Part shown: positions 17,562-26,160 of the stretch, in pieces | Layout of the letters: every line of letters starts with the position of its first letter | How positions within the stretch are numbered: the first letter of the stretch is position 1 | Assembly: GCF_003479405.1 (NCBI RefSeq) | Contig: NZ_QUHB01000011.1 | Coordinates: forward strand, 1 to 64,000 | Origin: Eubacterium sp. AF16-48 | GTDB taxonomy: Bacteria > Bacillota > Clostridia > Lachnospirales > Lachnospiraceae | DNA length: 64,000 nucleotides | Direction: 5' to 3' | The notes under the pieces: model-generated | Database searches by the model: none | Seen by the model: the letters and a program-made list of their open reading frames with translations, nothing else | What the model was told of the DNA's origin: nothing | Translations under genes and position numbers: made by a program

Positions 17562-17648
17562 TAAGTATATTCCTCCAAAATCCATATTTATTAACAAATG
17601 ATACCATAAAAAACTATATAATTAAAGGCAGGTTAAACAAAAATAATG

Positions 17649-17676
17649 TTGAATATTAATTTTATTTTGTTATAAT
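17649..17676 (+). promoter_or_regulatory. Promoter of the ATP-grasp leader RNA
   Basis: TTGAAT (17649-17654), 16-base spacer, TATAAT (17671-17676). Predicted start near 17683, just before the structured leader. Confidence 0.7.
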
Positions 17677-17682
17677 AGCAAT

Positions 17683-17812
17683 GTAGTACCTAATACTTAT
17701 TTCCCAGGCAGATTTTTATCTGTCGGGAGAGTCTCTCCTAAGACTCATAAGTATACTAACATATTTTTCAGTCCGGAACGGTTAATGGCAAGGGGGCCTT
17801 AACCGTTCTTTG
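17683..17812 (+). ncRNA. Structured 5' leader (three-way junction plus terminator)
   Basis: P1 is ATACTTAT (17693-17700) with ATAAGTAT (17747-17754). Inside are P2 (17703-17727, CCC..GGG and CAGAT..ATCTG with one bulged A) and P3 GAGTCT-ctccta-AGACTC (17729-17746). The junction strands are only 0-2 bases. About 20 bases later a Rho-independent terminator forms: GAACGGTTAA (17776-17785) with TTAACCGTTC (17799-17808), then TTT. It ends 55 bases before the ATP-grasp start. This is the layout of a riboswitch or other attenuator; I cannot assign a class. Confidence 0.6.
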
Positions 17813-17866
17813 ATGTTATGGGGAAATAATTACAAAACATTTAGTATAGAGAAAAGAGGAACATAC

Positions 17867-18745
17867 ATGAAAAAAGGATGGCTTATAGTAAACGGTTATC
17901 TTAAGAGCAAAAAGTTTGATGAAATATATGCATGGCTTTTAAAGGCGGCAGAGGAAGCAGGATGTGAACTGAGAATATTGGAAAATGACAGGTTAGATTC
18001 CATACTTCCGGCAGATTCTTCAAAGGTAAACTGGCGGGAAAAACCTGATTTCGTTATTTTCTGGGATAAGGATGTGAAACTGGCAAGGCTTCTTGAGGCA
18101 GAAGGCTTTAGGGTTTTTAACAGTGCAGATGCCATAGAAATCTGTGATGATAAATCACTTACCTTTATAAAACTAAAAAACACAGATATAAAAATGCCGA
18201 AAACCTACTGTGCACCAATGACCTTTGAAAAAGAATATTCTGATTACACCTTTGTACTTCAGGTAGAGGGAAGTCTGGGATATCCTATGATTATCAAGGA
18301 AAATAAAGGCTCTTTCGGGGAGCAGGTGTATAAGGTGGAAGATTACTATGAGGCTGTGGAGCAAATAAAGAAAATCGGTGGCTGTGATTTTATTATGCAG
18401 GAGTATATAGAAAGCTCTAAAGGTCAGGACGTAAGAATACATGTAGTGGGAAATGAGATTGTTACGGCAATGAAACGTGTTAATAAGAATGATTTTCGGG
18501 TTAATATAACTAACGGGGGTTCAATGGAAAAGTATCAGCCAACTAAAGAACAATGCGAAATGGCACTTAAAGTATGCGAAAAATTAGGATTGGATTTCGC
18601 GGGAGTTGACATAATGTTCGGAAAAAATGGAGAACCGGTTTTGTGCGAAGTAAATTCCAATGCCCATTTTAAAAACATTTATGACTGCACAGGTGTAAAT
18701 GTGGCAGAAAAAATTATTGATTATATTTTAAAGAAAATTAATTAA
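17867..18745 (+). CDS. RimK-like ATP-grasp ligase 1
   Basis: 292 residues from ATG 17867 (AAGAGGAAC upstream; an ATG at 17810 lies in the leader terminator). ATP-grasp fold: substrate-like N-domain (about 1-95), then DKSLTFIKLKN, the ATP-binding lysine region YPMIIKENKGSFGEQV, the hinge MQEYIESSKGQDVRIHVVG and the metal-binding DIMFGKNGEPVLCEVNSNA. These match RimK/LysX-type carboxylate-amine ligases, which join an amine to an acyl-phosphate. Substrate unknown. It leads a three-gene operon controlled by the upstream leader. Confidence 0.85.
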   Translation: MKKGWLIVNGYLKSKKFDEIYAWLLKAAEEAGCELRILENDRLDSILPADSSKVNWREKPDFVIFWDKDVKLARLLEAEGFRVFNSADAIEICDDKSLTFIKLKNTDIKMPKTYCAPMTFEKEYSDYTFVLQVEGSLGYPMIIKENKGSFGEQVYKVEDYYEAVEQIKKIGGCDFIMQEYIESSKGQDVRIHVVGNEIVTAMKRVNKNDFRVNITNGGSMEKYQPTKEQCEMALKVCEKLGLDFAGVDIMFGKNGEPVLCEVNSNAHFKNIYDCTGVNVAEKIIDYILKKIN

Positions 18746-18755
18746 TGGAGTTGCA

Positions 18756-19550
18756 ATGAAAGGGTATATTATTTACAATACAGAGGACTTGGCTAAGAAT
18801 CAAAGATTTATTAAATTTATCACAGAAACATTAAATGAATATAATATAGATGTGGAACTGGTTATTACTGAAAGGATGAAATTAGCGGAAACTGAAAATC
18901 CTGATTTTGTTATAAACCGTAGCAGGAATGCTGATGTTTCAAGATATTTTGAGGGAAAAAACATAAGAGTCTTTAATAGTGGAAAAATAACGGAAATCGC
19001 CAATGATAAAAGAAAAAGTTATGAATATTTAGAAGGAATTGTTCCCTTTATGCCTCTCATGAGTGAAGAGGAAGCAGAAAGTTCAGGAAAGCCTTATATT
19101 ATAAAGAGCTGCAATGGTCACGGTGGAACCCAGGTTTTTATGGTTGAAAACTTCCAGCAGAAGAATGAAGCTATAAATGAAATGAAGGGAAATGATTTTA
19201 TTTTCCAGAAATGTTGTTCAGATTTAGGAAGAGATGTACGGGTGTATGTTATTGGAAATGAAATTGTACAGGCAATGGAGCGGACTTCTGCTGAAAGTTT
19301 CAAAAGCAATTATAGCTTAGGGGGAAAGGCAGAACCCTATACATTAAAGGATTATGAAATCTCAATGGTTAAAAAAATACTTAATGTTTTGCCAATGGAT
19401 TACGCCGGAATTGACTTTATTTTTCATAAAGGCAAGGCAGTTTTTAATGAAATAGAGGATGCCGTAGGAGCCAGAATGATTTATGAAAATACTGACATTC
19501 ATATCGTAAAACTATTTGCAGAGTATATTGCAAGGGAAGTTAGAAAATAA
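18756..19550 (+). CDS. RimK-like ATP-grasp ligase 2
   Basis: 264 residues, starting 10 bases after the first ligase (TGGAG before ATG). It is a diverged paralogue: PYIIKSCNGHGGTQVFMVE holds the ATP-site lysine, FQKCCSDLGRDVRVYVIG matches the partner's hinge, and DFIFHKGKAVFNEIEDAVGA is the metal-binding end. The second Asn seen in partner 1 (NSNA) is replaced (DAVG), so metal binding may differ. Tandem ATP-grasp ligases could act in sequence or as a heteromer; that is inference. Confidence 0.83.
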   Translation: MKGYIIYNTEDLAKNQRFIKFITETLNEYNIDVELVITERMKLAETENPDFVINRSRNADVSRYFEGKNIRVFNSGKITEIANDKRKSYEYLEGIVPFMPLMSEEEAESSGKPYIIKSCNGHGGTQVFMVENFQQKNEAINEMKGNDFIFQKCCSDLGRDVRVYVIGNEIVQAMERTSAESFKSNYSLGGKAEPYTLKDYEISMVKKILNVLPMDYAGIDFIFHKGKAVFNEIEDAVGARMIYENTDIHIVKLFAEYIAREVRK

Positions 19551-19571
19551 ATTTGAAATCAGGAGTGACAG

Positions 19572-20132
19572 ATGAATTTTTGGAAAAGGCTGTTTGGGCA
19601 TTTTAGAACAATAACGAAACATAGACATAAGGTTATAGCAAACTGTGCAAAAGCAGGAATTTTGTGGCAGGGACTTAGACATGATTTGTCAAAGTATACA
19701 CCTACTGAGTTTGTGCCGGGAGTGAAATATTATACCGGAAAGCGAAGTCCTAACGAAGGCGAAAGGGAAGAATACGGATATTCCAAGGCGTGGATGCACC
19801 ATAAAGGAAGAAACAGGCATCATTACGAATACTGGGTGGATTATAATTTGGAAACAAAGAGAAATGAACCGGTGGAAATGCCATATAATTATGTGGCAGA
19901 AATGTTTTGCGACAGATTAGCTGCAAGTAAAATCTATAACGGGAAAAATTACACGGATAAATCCCCACTGGATTATTTTAACTACAGAACACCTCATAGA
20001 AGCATCAATCCCAAAACAAAGGAGGAATTGTCAAAACTTCTTGTTATGAATTATGAAAAGGGAGAAAAAGAAACCTTTGAATATATAAGAAAAAGGGTTA
20101 AAGAGGAAAAACAACGAAAAAATAAAAGGTAG
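19572..20132 (+). CDS. DUF5662 family protein
   Basis: 186 residues, 21 bases after ligase 2, with CAGGAG before the ATG. Rich in His, Tyr and Trp: HRHKVIANCAKAGILWQG, RHDLSKYTPTEF, WMHHKGRNRHHYEYW, then YVAEMFCDRLAASKIY. This is the DUF5662 pattern as I recall it. The conserved His/Asp clusters suggest a metal-binding helical protein, possibly HD-like, but no activity is known to me. Soluble. Co-transcription with the two ligases suggests a shared pathway. Confidence 0.75.
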   Translation: MNFWKRLFGHFRTITKHRHKVIANCAKAGILWQGLRHDLSKYTPTEFVPGVKYYTGKRSPNEGEREEYGYSKAWMHHKGRNRHHYEYWVDYNLETKRNEPVEMPYNYVAEMFCDRLAASKIYNGKNYTDKSPLDYFNYRTPHRSINPKTKEELSKLLVMNYEKGEKETFEYIRKRVKEEKQRKNKR

Positions 20133-20160
20133 TCGGAAATTCTCCAACTACCTTTTATTT
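20124..20160. terminator. Bidirectional terminator
   Basis: AAAAGGTAGTCGGA (20124-20137) pairs with TCCAACTACCTTTT (20143-20156), followed by ATTTTT on plus; the minus side also has a T-rich run. It separates the convergent DUF5662 and gtrA-like genes. Confidence 0.85.
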
Positions 20161-20622
20161 TTAATCTGCCTGATTTTCTTTATTCTTGAAAATCAACAGC
20201 TTACTAAATACATAATTTAAAATAACAACAATTATGCTTACTAAAACTTTACTGAACATTCCGTCAATTCCAAGGAATTTCTGGTTAAGTCCTAATTTAA
20301 CCAGCGCCGGTACTCCAAGCCATTCGATGCAGCCGGTTATAAGACGGGCACCTACAAACATGGACATTTCTTTAAGTACAAACTTCAGTTTCCAGCTATA
20401 GCTTTCAAAAACCCAGATTTTATTGGTGAAATATGCAAAGATTACACCTGCAATCCAGGCTATAACGTTAGCAACGGCAACTTTTGTAACCTCACCGCTT
20501 ATGGGAAGTGCCCTGACAGTAACGGCATATACAACCCAGTTCACCAGAGTTGTTAAAACTCCCATAATTAAATACATAATAATTTCCTTATATTGATAAT
20601 AAAGATTTTTAATAGTCTTCAT
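20161..20622 (-). CDS. GtrA-family membrane protein
   Basis: 153 residues with four hydrophobic segments, the usual GtrA (PF04138) topology. The N-terminal IIMYLIMGVLTTLVNWVVYA and the NKIWVFES segment near residue 70 are typical. GtrA proteins are thought to help move polyprenyl-phosphate-linked sugars across the membrane for cell-surface glycosylation. GGGAGGAAACC precedes the ATG; this ribosome site is the first piece of the 88-bp repeat upstream. No glycosyltransferase partner is adjacent. Confidence 0.88.
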   Translation of the reverse strand: MKTIKNLYYQYKEIIMYLIMGVLTTLVNWVVYAVTVRALPISGEVTKVAVANVIAWIAGVIFAYFTNKIWVFESYSWKLKFVLKEMSMFVGARLITGCIEWLGVPALVKLGLNQKFLGIDGMFSKVLVSIIVVILNYVFSKLLIFKNKENQAD

Positions 20623-20826
20623 TGGTTTCCTCCCTAGTTAATGTAGCGCCCCCTCCTTAGGTCGGCGGCAAGTCGTCGGAAACATCTTAATAAATAAACT
20701 TCGTTTATTTAGTTTCCTCCCAAAGTCAATGTAACGCCCCCTCCTTAGGTCGGCGGCAAGTCGTCGGAAACATCTTAATAAATAAACTTCGTTTATTTAG
20801 TTTCCTCCTCAAATCAATGTAGTGCG
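20623..20826. repeat. 88-bp tandem repeat upstream of gtrA-like gene
   Basis: Equivalent points at 20641, 20729 and 20817 show an exact 88-base step, a little over two copies. Each unit (minus strand) contains GGAGGAAAC, a hairpin AAATAAAC-gaa-GTTTATTT and a short frame MFPTTCRRPKEGALH ending in a stop. The last GGAGGAAAC serves as the gtrA ribosome site. Confidence 0.9.
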
Positions 20827-20929
20827 TTTTAAAGGCACATACCCCATAATAATACCATAAATTATTTTTGTAAAGTATAATAAAATATGCTATATTAAAT
20901 GCAGAATAAAGTGGAAAAGGACGCACAGC

Positions 20930-21571
20930 ATGGATAGATATTATTACAATAAAAACGGTAAATTAGTAAACAGAAGTCTGCCATATGTGACAATAGCGCT
21001 TATAGTGATAAACGTGGTAATATTTCTGGGGATGGAGCTGATTGGGGACACTGAGGATTCCATGTACCTTTATCAGCATGGTGCAATGTACTGGCCTAGT
21101 GTATATGAAGGGGAACAGTGGTACAGACTTATTACCCATATGTTTATTCATTCAGGTCCGGAGCATTTATTAAACAATATGTTTATGTTGGGGATTTTAG
21201 GCTACCAGATGGAAAAGGAATATGGAGCTGTTAAATACTTTATAACGTATATGGTTAGTGGAGTAGGTGGAGCAGTATTTTCATCACTTATTGAAATGAA
21301 GTTAAATGATGCCCCTGTAAGCATTGGTGCGTCAGGTGCCATATTTGGAATCTTCGGGGTACTGCTTGTGATAATTTTCAAAAACAGAAGATTAGACGGT
21401 AACGGAACTGCAATCAGATTAATTATATTGTTTGTCCTTATGGTATTTGGAAACATGGAAGAAGGCGTAGACTGGATGGCACATTTAGGGGGAGCCCTGA
21501 TTGGTGTGCTATTGGCTTTTATTTTATACAGACCTAAAAAAAGAAAACAGGAGGAAATTTATTATGGATAA
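20930..21571 (+). CDS. Rhomboid-family intramembrane serine protease
   Basis: 213 residues with six or so hydrophobic segments. Catalytic serine in GASGAIFG (S135) and catalytic histidine in MAHLGGALIG (H185) are both present, with the family HxxxN-like HLLNNMFMLG (about 79-88). It should cleave substrates within the membrane. AAAGGACG precedes the ATG. The C-terminus overlaps the start of the HIT gene by 8 bases, suggesting co-translation. Confidence 0.93.
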   Translation: MDRYYYNKNGKLVNRSLPYVTIALIVINVVIFLGMELIGDTEDSMYLYQHGAMYWPSVYEGEQWYRLITHMFIHSGPEHLLNNMFMLGILGYQMEKEYGAVKYFITYMVSGVGGAVFSSLIEMKLNDAPVSIGASGAIFGIFGVLLVIIFKNRRLDGNGTAIRLIILFVLMVFGNMEEGVDWMAHLGGALIGVLLAFILYRPKKRKQEEIYYG

Positions 21572-21980
21572 TTGTATTTTTTGTAAAATAGCAGCAGGAG
21601 AAATCCCATCAACTACTTTGTATGAGGATGATGATGTAAGAGTTATTTTTGACATAGGGCCGGCAACTAAGGGACATGCCCTTGTTATACCAAAGGCACA
21701 TGTGGCAAATGTTTTTGAGATACCTGATGATTTATTAGGAAAAGCATACTCAGTGGCAAAGAAAATTGCCCAGGCACTTAAGGAAACAACCGGATGTGAG
21801 GGAATTAACATTTTACAGAATAATGGGGAAATGGCAGGCCAGTCAGTTTTTCATTTCCACATTCATGTTATTCCCCGTTATGAAGGTGATACTGCCAATA
21901 TTAAGTGGGAACAGGGAACAGCAGATAGTGACTATTTAAACGAGTTAGCAGGTAAGGTTAAAGAAATTTTAAGCAAATAG
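21564..21980 (+). CDS. HIT-family nucleotide hydrolase/transferase
   Basis: 138 residues from ATG 21564, chosen for AGGAGGAAA just upstream. The signature HFHIHVIP (H97, H99, H101) is the HIT active site; CIFCKIAAGEIPS at the N-terminus is the usual Hint/PKCI-type opening and may bind zinc with Cys4 and Cys7. These cytoplasmic enzymes hydrolyse AMP-linked compounds. It overlaps the rhomboid gene. Confidence 0.93.
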   Translation: MDNCIFCKIAAGEIPSTTLYEDDDVRVIFDIGPATKGHALVIPKAHVANVFEIPDDLLGKAYSVAKKIAQALKETTGCEGINILQNNGEMAGQSVFHFHIHVIPRYEGDTANIKWEQGTADSDYLNELAGKVKEILSK

Positions 21981-22013
21981 CTGATTTTATACATAGGTTA
22001 CGAGGTACTGAAA

Positions 22014-22742
22014 TTGAAAGATGAAAAAATTACGGAAGATACTTTAAGAAAAGCTTTGTCAGGATATATGAATATAAAGGGACAGGAGATTCTTGATAAA
22101 GAGCATTATGATGTTAATGATGGCTTTGCATATCCTGATGAGGAACAGGTTAAAGGCTTTAGAAAAATATGTAACAGAGAATTTAAAAAAATATGGCTTA
22201 GAAATGGCATAAAAGCCTTCCCATATAAGGTTGTTACAGCAGTTGCCGTTATTTTGATTCTCATTAATATTTCAATTGTTACAGTACCGGGACTTAGAGA
22301 GATAATATTGAATTTTAAAATGTCATCATCTGCAACTAATACCAAAATTGTTAGTGATGACAGTAAAGGTTCAATATACAATGAAGAAAATAGTGAATAT
22401 TCCATAGGAACAGACAATACATATGAAATTTCATATATTCCGGAGGGATTCACTTTAACAAAATCACAGAGTACAACAAGAATTAAGGATTATGAGTACA
22501 GCTGTGGAGATAAGAGTTTTATATTCAGCCAAATGTCAGAAGATTCCACATTACAGGTAGATACAGAAGGCGCAAAGGTGGAATATGTAGACATCAATGG
22601 AAATAAAGCATTAGTATCAGAAGAAGATAATTATATAGTCATAACATGGAAAGAGGATGAATACTTCTTTGAACTTTCCGCAAATGAAATTGACAAAGAT
22701 ACTGTAATTAAAATAGCAAAAAGTACTAAAAAATGTAATTAA
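22014..22742 (+). CDS. DUF4367-type membrane protein
   Basis: 242 residues from a TTG start at 22014 (GAGGT upstream). About 80 cytoplasmic residues come first, then one membrane segment (VVTAVAVILILINISIVTV) and an extracytoplasmic domain from about 130 with ISYIPEGFTLTKSQ and ITWKEDEYFFELSA, the DUF4367 pattern. Such proteins resemble anti-sigma factors and usually sit beside an ECF sigma gene, but none is visible here. Function unproven. Confidence 0.68.
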   Translation: MKDEKITEDTLRKALSGYMNIKGQEILDKEHYDVNDGFAYPDEEQVKGFRKICNREFKKIWLRNGIKAFPYKVVTAVAVILILINISIVTVPGLREIILNFKMSSSATNTKIVSDDSKGSIYNEENSEYSIGTDNTYEISYIPEGFTLTKSQSTTRIKDYEYSCGDKSFIFSQMSEDSTLQVDTEGAKVEYVDINGNKALVSEEDNYIVITWKEDEYFFELSANEIDKDTVIKIAKSTKKCN

Positions 22743-22836
22743 AAATTGTGCAAATATACAAAAGTAAAATTTTTTTGTTCCGATTTGCCTTTTCGTACGT
22801 TGTTAATTATAAGGATGTAGCGAAAGGAGGTAAGTT

Positions 22837-23289
22837 ATGAGAATAAAGAAATTGTTATGTATGCTATTAACCTTGACATTGTTGTTTTCAGGCAATGTAT
22901 ATGCAGATGAAGGCATAGGGGAATCAGGTACAACTACTACAAATCCCGGTGATGTGGAATTACGGTATACCAATATTTCAAGCATAACGTCAGATTTAGC
23001 CATATTAAGCAGTGGCACGGCAATATGCACCGGAAGACATGTTATGAAGAAAAACCTTAAGTCTGAATTGGTATTAACACTTCAGCGCAGGTCAACATCT
23101 AAAGATGATAGTTTTTCAACTTACAAAGAGTGGACAAAGAGTTGTAGTGGAACAGGTAGCTTTTTATTAGAGAAGAAACCTACTGTTACAAAAGGTTATG
23201 ACTACAGGTTAAGAGTGGTAGTAAAGGTATATTCCGGTTCAAAAGTTACGGAAGCTGCTGCATGCTACTCAAAAACGGTTACATACTAG
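22837..23289 (+). CDS. Small secreted protein (DUF6147-like)
   Basis: 150 residues. A clear signal peptide (KKLLCMLLTLTLLFSGNVYA) with AYA-like cleavage before DEG. The mature part is a small beta-rich domain with four cysteine-containing strands (GTAICTGRH, WTKSCSGTG, EAAACYSKT) that may form disulfides. AAAGGAGG precedes the ATG. The resemblance to DUF6147 is from memory and uncertain. Confidence 0.6.
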   Translation: MRIKKLLCMLLTLTLLFSGNVYADEGIGESGTTTTNPGDVELRYTNISSITSDLAILSSGTAICTGRHVMKKNLKSELVLTLQRRSTSKDDSFSTYKEWTKSCSGTGSFLLEKKPTVTKGYDYRLRVVVKVYSGSKVTEAAACYSKTVTY

Positions 23290-23369
23290 GTTGGATATAA
23301 AAACAAAAGAAAATACAGACTATACTATTAGAAAGAGAAAATACAGGTATATACCTGAAATAAAAGCAA

Positions 23370-23415
23370 AAAGAAAACGTGGCTACTGTTTATGACAGGT
23401 CACGCTTTCTTTTTG
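23370..23415. terminator. Bidirectional terminator
   Basis: AGAAAACGTG (23372-23381) pairs with CACGCTTTCT (23401-23410), followed by TTTTTG on plus and a T-rich stretch on minus. It separates the secreted-protein gene from murG. Confidence 0.75.
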
Positions 23416-23424
23416 TGTATAATT

Positions 23425-24489
23425 TTATTTATCAGTTATCTCATTAATTAAGCCTATAATTTTATCAACTCCGCCGGTTCCGGCTGATTTTTCCATGGAT
23501 TCAATGTAATGTGATTTGTTATCAAAGACTTTATGTACCATGGCAATAAGATCATCTTTTGTTGCCACATCTTCATCTAAAACCTCACTAAATCCCTGCT
23601 TCGCATAGGAACGGGCATTTAAAATCTGGTCACCACGACTTACCCTTGCAGAAAGAGGAATAAGAATGTTAGGTTTTTTCAGTGCAGAAATCTCGCATAT
23701 GGAATTAGCACCGGCTCTGGAAATAATTAAGTCAGCCATTGCAAAGAAATCCTTCATTTCATCACTAATATATTCAAACTGGGCATAACCTGAAGTTCCT
23801 ACTAATGATTCATCTAATTTACCCTTGCCGCAAAGGTGGGCAATCTGGAAATCAGGTAAAAGTTCAGGAAGGGCTTCTCTTACAAGCCTGTTGACATTTT
23901 CAGCACCAAGGCTTCCGCCGGTAACCATAATTACAGGTTTGTTGGCAGTAAAGCCACATTTGTCAAGAGCTGCAATTTTGTCTCCCGTAAATAGTTCCGC
24001 ACGAATAGGAGAACCGGTATGAACTGCCTTAGCTCCAAGATATTTAGCTGTTTCCGGAAAATTATGGCAAACCTTAGTTGCCTTTTTAATGGCAAGCTTG
24101 TTGGCAAGTCCCGGTGTCATATCTGATTCATGTATAATAACAGGTACTTTGTATCTGTTTGCAGCAAAAACCACAGGAACCGTTACAAAACCACCCTTTG
24201 AAAAAACAATATCGGGTTTGAATTTCCTAATAATCTTTTTAGCTTCAAAGTATCCCTTAATAACTCTGAAAGGGTCTGTAAAGTTCTTAAAACTGAAATA
24301 TCTTCTAAGTTTACCTGAAGATATTCCGTAATAATCAAGACCTGCATCTTCCACTAATTTCTGTTCCATGCCACCTTTAGAACCAATGTATTTAATCTCA
24401 AAACCGGATTCCTTAAGCTTAGGAAGTAATGCGATATTTGGTGTGACATGGCCGGCTGTACCGCCACCTGTTAATATAATTTTTTTCAT
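23425..24489 (-). CDS. murG: MurG, lipid II synthase glycosyltransferase
   Basis: 354 residues, the normal MurG length. It transfers GlcNAc from UDP-GlcNAc to lipid I to make lipid II on the inner face of the membrane. The N-terminal glycine-rich loop GGGTAGHVTPN (8-18), the central VTGGSLGAENVN and the UDP-binding SRAGANSICEISALKKP are all present. GGAG precedes the ATG. It lies 20 bases after the LCP gene, both acting on undecaprenyl-linked wall precursors. Confidence 0.97.
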   Translation of the reverse strand: MKKIILTGGGTAGHVTPNIALLPKLKESGFEIKYIGSKGGMEQKLVEDAGLDYYGISSGKLRRYFSFKNFTDPFRVIKGYFEAKKIIRKFKPDIVFSKGGFVTVPVVFAANRYKVPVIIHESDMTPGLANKLAIKKATKVCHNFPETAKYLGAKAVHTGSPIRAELFTGDKIAALDKCGFTANKPVIMVTGGSLGAENVNRLVREALPELLPDFQIAHLCGKGKLDESLVGTSGYAQFEYISDEMKDFFAMADLIISRAGANSICEISALKKPNILIPLSARVSRGDQILNARSYAKQGFSEVLDEDVATKDDLIAMVHKVFDNKSHYIESMEKSAGTGGVDKIIGLINEITDK

Positions 24490-24509
24490 TGTCTTACTCC
24501 ATTAAACAT

Positions 24510-25862
24510 CTATTTATTATATTTTTTTATCTGTTTTTTTATGGCAGAAGCATCGTCACCGTTTAATACCATATTAATAAGGTTTGTGGCGTTGCTTACT
24601 GATTGTTCATCCTGTAATACAACGGATTTTGAAGAACCTGTGTATGTTAATGTCTGCCAGGAAGTCTGACCTGTTACGCTGTAGGACATAATATTCCAAC
24701 CATTGTAATCCTTCTTTGTAGAAAGAGAAAGCTGCATATTAGCAAGGGATGAAATATCAAGGTCTGTTGAAAAACTTCCCTTAATGGCATCAAGAATCTT
24801 GTTATAATTAATAAGCATTGTGCCGCTTAATAATTTTTTCTCAAGAGCTTTTAAAACTGCTACCTGGTTTCTGTTACGCTGCATATCACCGTTGGCAAAG
24901 GAGTGACGCTCACGGGCATAAGTTAAGGCTGTGGCACCATCCATTTCCATGTTTCCTTTTTTGTAAGTATAAATCTTACTTCCTTCATGCTTTGCGTCAT
25001 ATGATGCATAAGCTTCAGTTGAAAAAGGAATTTCAACATTTACCGTAACTCCCCCCAAAGCATCAATTAAGTCAGCGAAACCTGTAAAGTTTACTTTTGC
25101 GTAATGATAATCAGATTTTTTAATATCATATTTGTATAAATACTTTAAGGTATCCATCAAAGCGTCCTGTCCCGGATGCCACTGTACTTCATATGCCCAC
25201 TGCCAGTCGCTGGATGTCAGGTCCTTGCCGTCCTTGTGGGCAATTCCGTTTCCATAGAGGGTAACGTGGGTCAGCTTATCATAGGACTCAGGAGCGACAC
25301 TTTTTGCCTGAACAGGAACATAGTAATCTCTAGGTGTTGAAATCATTAAAACTGAATAAGTCTTAGGATTAACAACAGCCAAAATATTAGTATCAGTTCT
25401 TGTATTTTCTTTTGAATTCAATTCACCAAAAGTATCTGCTGCAGAAATTACAACAATAAAAGGATCCTTTGACACCTTTGAACCGGACATCTGAGGAATC
25501 GGCGCTACTAAATAAATAAGCAGTGACAATATAATAATAACAATTACCGAGATGACCTTTCCAAAAACAGGAGCTTTGCCTGATTTCTGCAAAAGGAAAA
25601 ATACAAGACCAAGAAAAACAATAAGAACCCCTATAACTCCCGCAAGTACCGGAGCTGTTAAAAAGGCAAGCTTCTTATACACAATAAGTCCTGTAAATAC
25701 AATAGATAAAATAAGTTGTATCATAACTAAAATAACGCCCAGGGCTTTTCCACCACCGGATTTACGTTTTTTAGAAGATGACTTGGATAAATTCCTTGTT
25801 TCGGAGCGGTAACCGTAATCACCGGTTTTGGCTTCAGAAACTCTGTTTTGCTTTTTGCTCAT
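24510..25862 (-). CDS. LCP (LytR-CpsA-Psr) family ligase
   Basis: 450 residues from ATG 25862, preceded by TTGGAGG; an in-frame start 34 codons earlier has no such site. A basic cytoplasmic tail is followed by three hydrophobic segments (about 45-135), more than the single anchor of most LCP proteins. The extracytoplasmic LCP domain contains STPRDYYVP, DALGGVTVNV, ALTYARERHSFANGDMQRN and the late-domain arginines that bind polyprenyl pyrophosphate. LCP enzymes attach glycopolymers to peptidoglycan. Paired with murG. Confidence 0.93.
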   Translation of the reverse strand: MSKKQNRVSEAKTGDYGYRSETRNLSKSSSKKRKSGGGKALGVILVMIQLILSIVFTGLIVYKKLAFLTAPVLAGVIGVLIVFLGLVFFLLQKSGKAPVFGKVISVIVIIILSLLIYLVAPIPQMSGSKVSKDPFIVVISAADTFGELNSKENTRTDTNILAVVNPKTYSVLMISTPRDYYVPVQAKSVAPESYDKLTHVTLYGNGIAHKDGKDLTSSDWQWAYEVQWHPGQDALMDTLKYLYKYDIKKSDYHYAKVNFTGFADLIDALGGVTVNVEIPFSTEAYASYDAKHEGSKIYTYKKGNMEMDGATALTYARERHSFANGDMQRNRNQVAVLKALEKKLLSGTMLINYNKILDAIKGSFSTDLDISSLANMQLSLSTKKDYNGWNIMSYSVTGQTSWQTLTYTGSSKSVVLQDEQSVSNATNLINMVLNGDDASAIKKQIKKYNK

Positions 25863-26058
25863 AAAAACCTCCAATTTTAAAGCTACAGATTGGTTACAAA
25901 TCTGTTTTATCGTAAGATATATCAAATTGTTGCAAAAGTAATTAAAACACAAATTAATGAACAAACTATGTACATAATAAGTGTGTGCTCATTATACTAC
26001 ATAATTAAAAAAAAACAAAGATACAACATAATGGCTAAGGCATAGGACATAGCATTAA

Positions 26059-26087
26059 TTGACAAATAATGTATGCTTTGGTAGAAT
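26059..26087 (+). promoter_or_regulatory. Promoter of the glycosylphosphotransferase gene
   Basis: TTGACA (26059-26064), 17-base spacer, TAGAAT (26082-26087). It overlaps the first codons of the longest possible frame, which supports the later start at 26161. Confidence 0.8.
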
Positions 26088-26160
26088 AATGTTATCTTTG
26101 GAGCTGGAGTTGTATTGGAAATATGGTACAAGCCAGCTTATTAGTTTAATAGGAGAAGAA

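Noticed and set aside
17693..17754. Purine riboswitch at the ATP-grasp leader
   Set aside because: It is a three-way junction, but the conserved junction and loop bases of purine riboswitches are absent.
23344..23357. Palindrome CAGGTATATACCTG as an operator
   Set aside because: It lies downstream of one gene and near another's terminator, with no promoter next to it.
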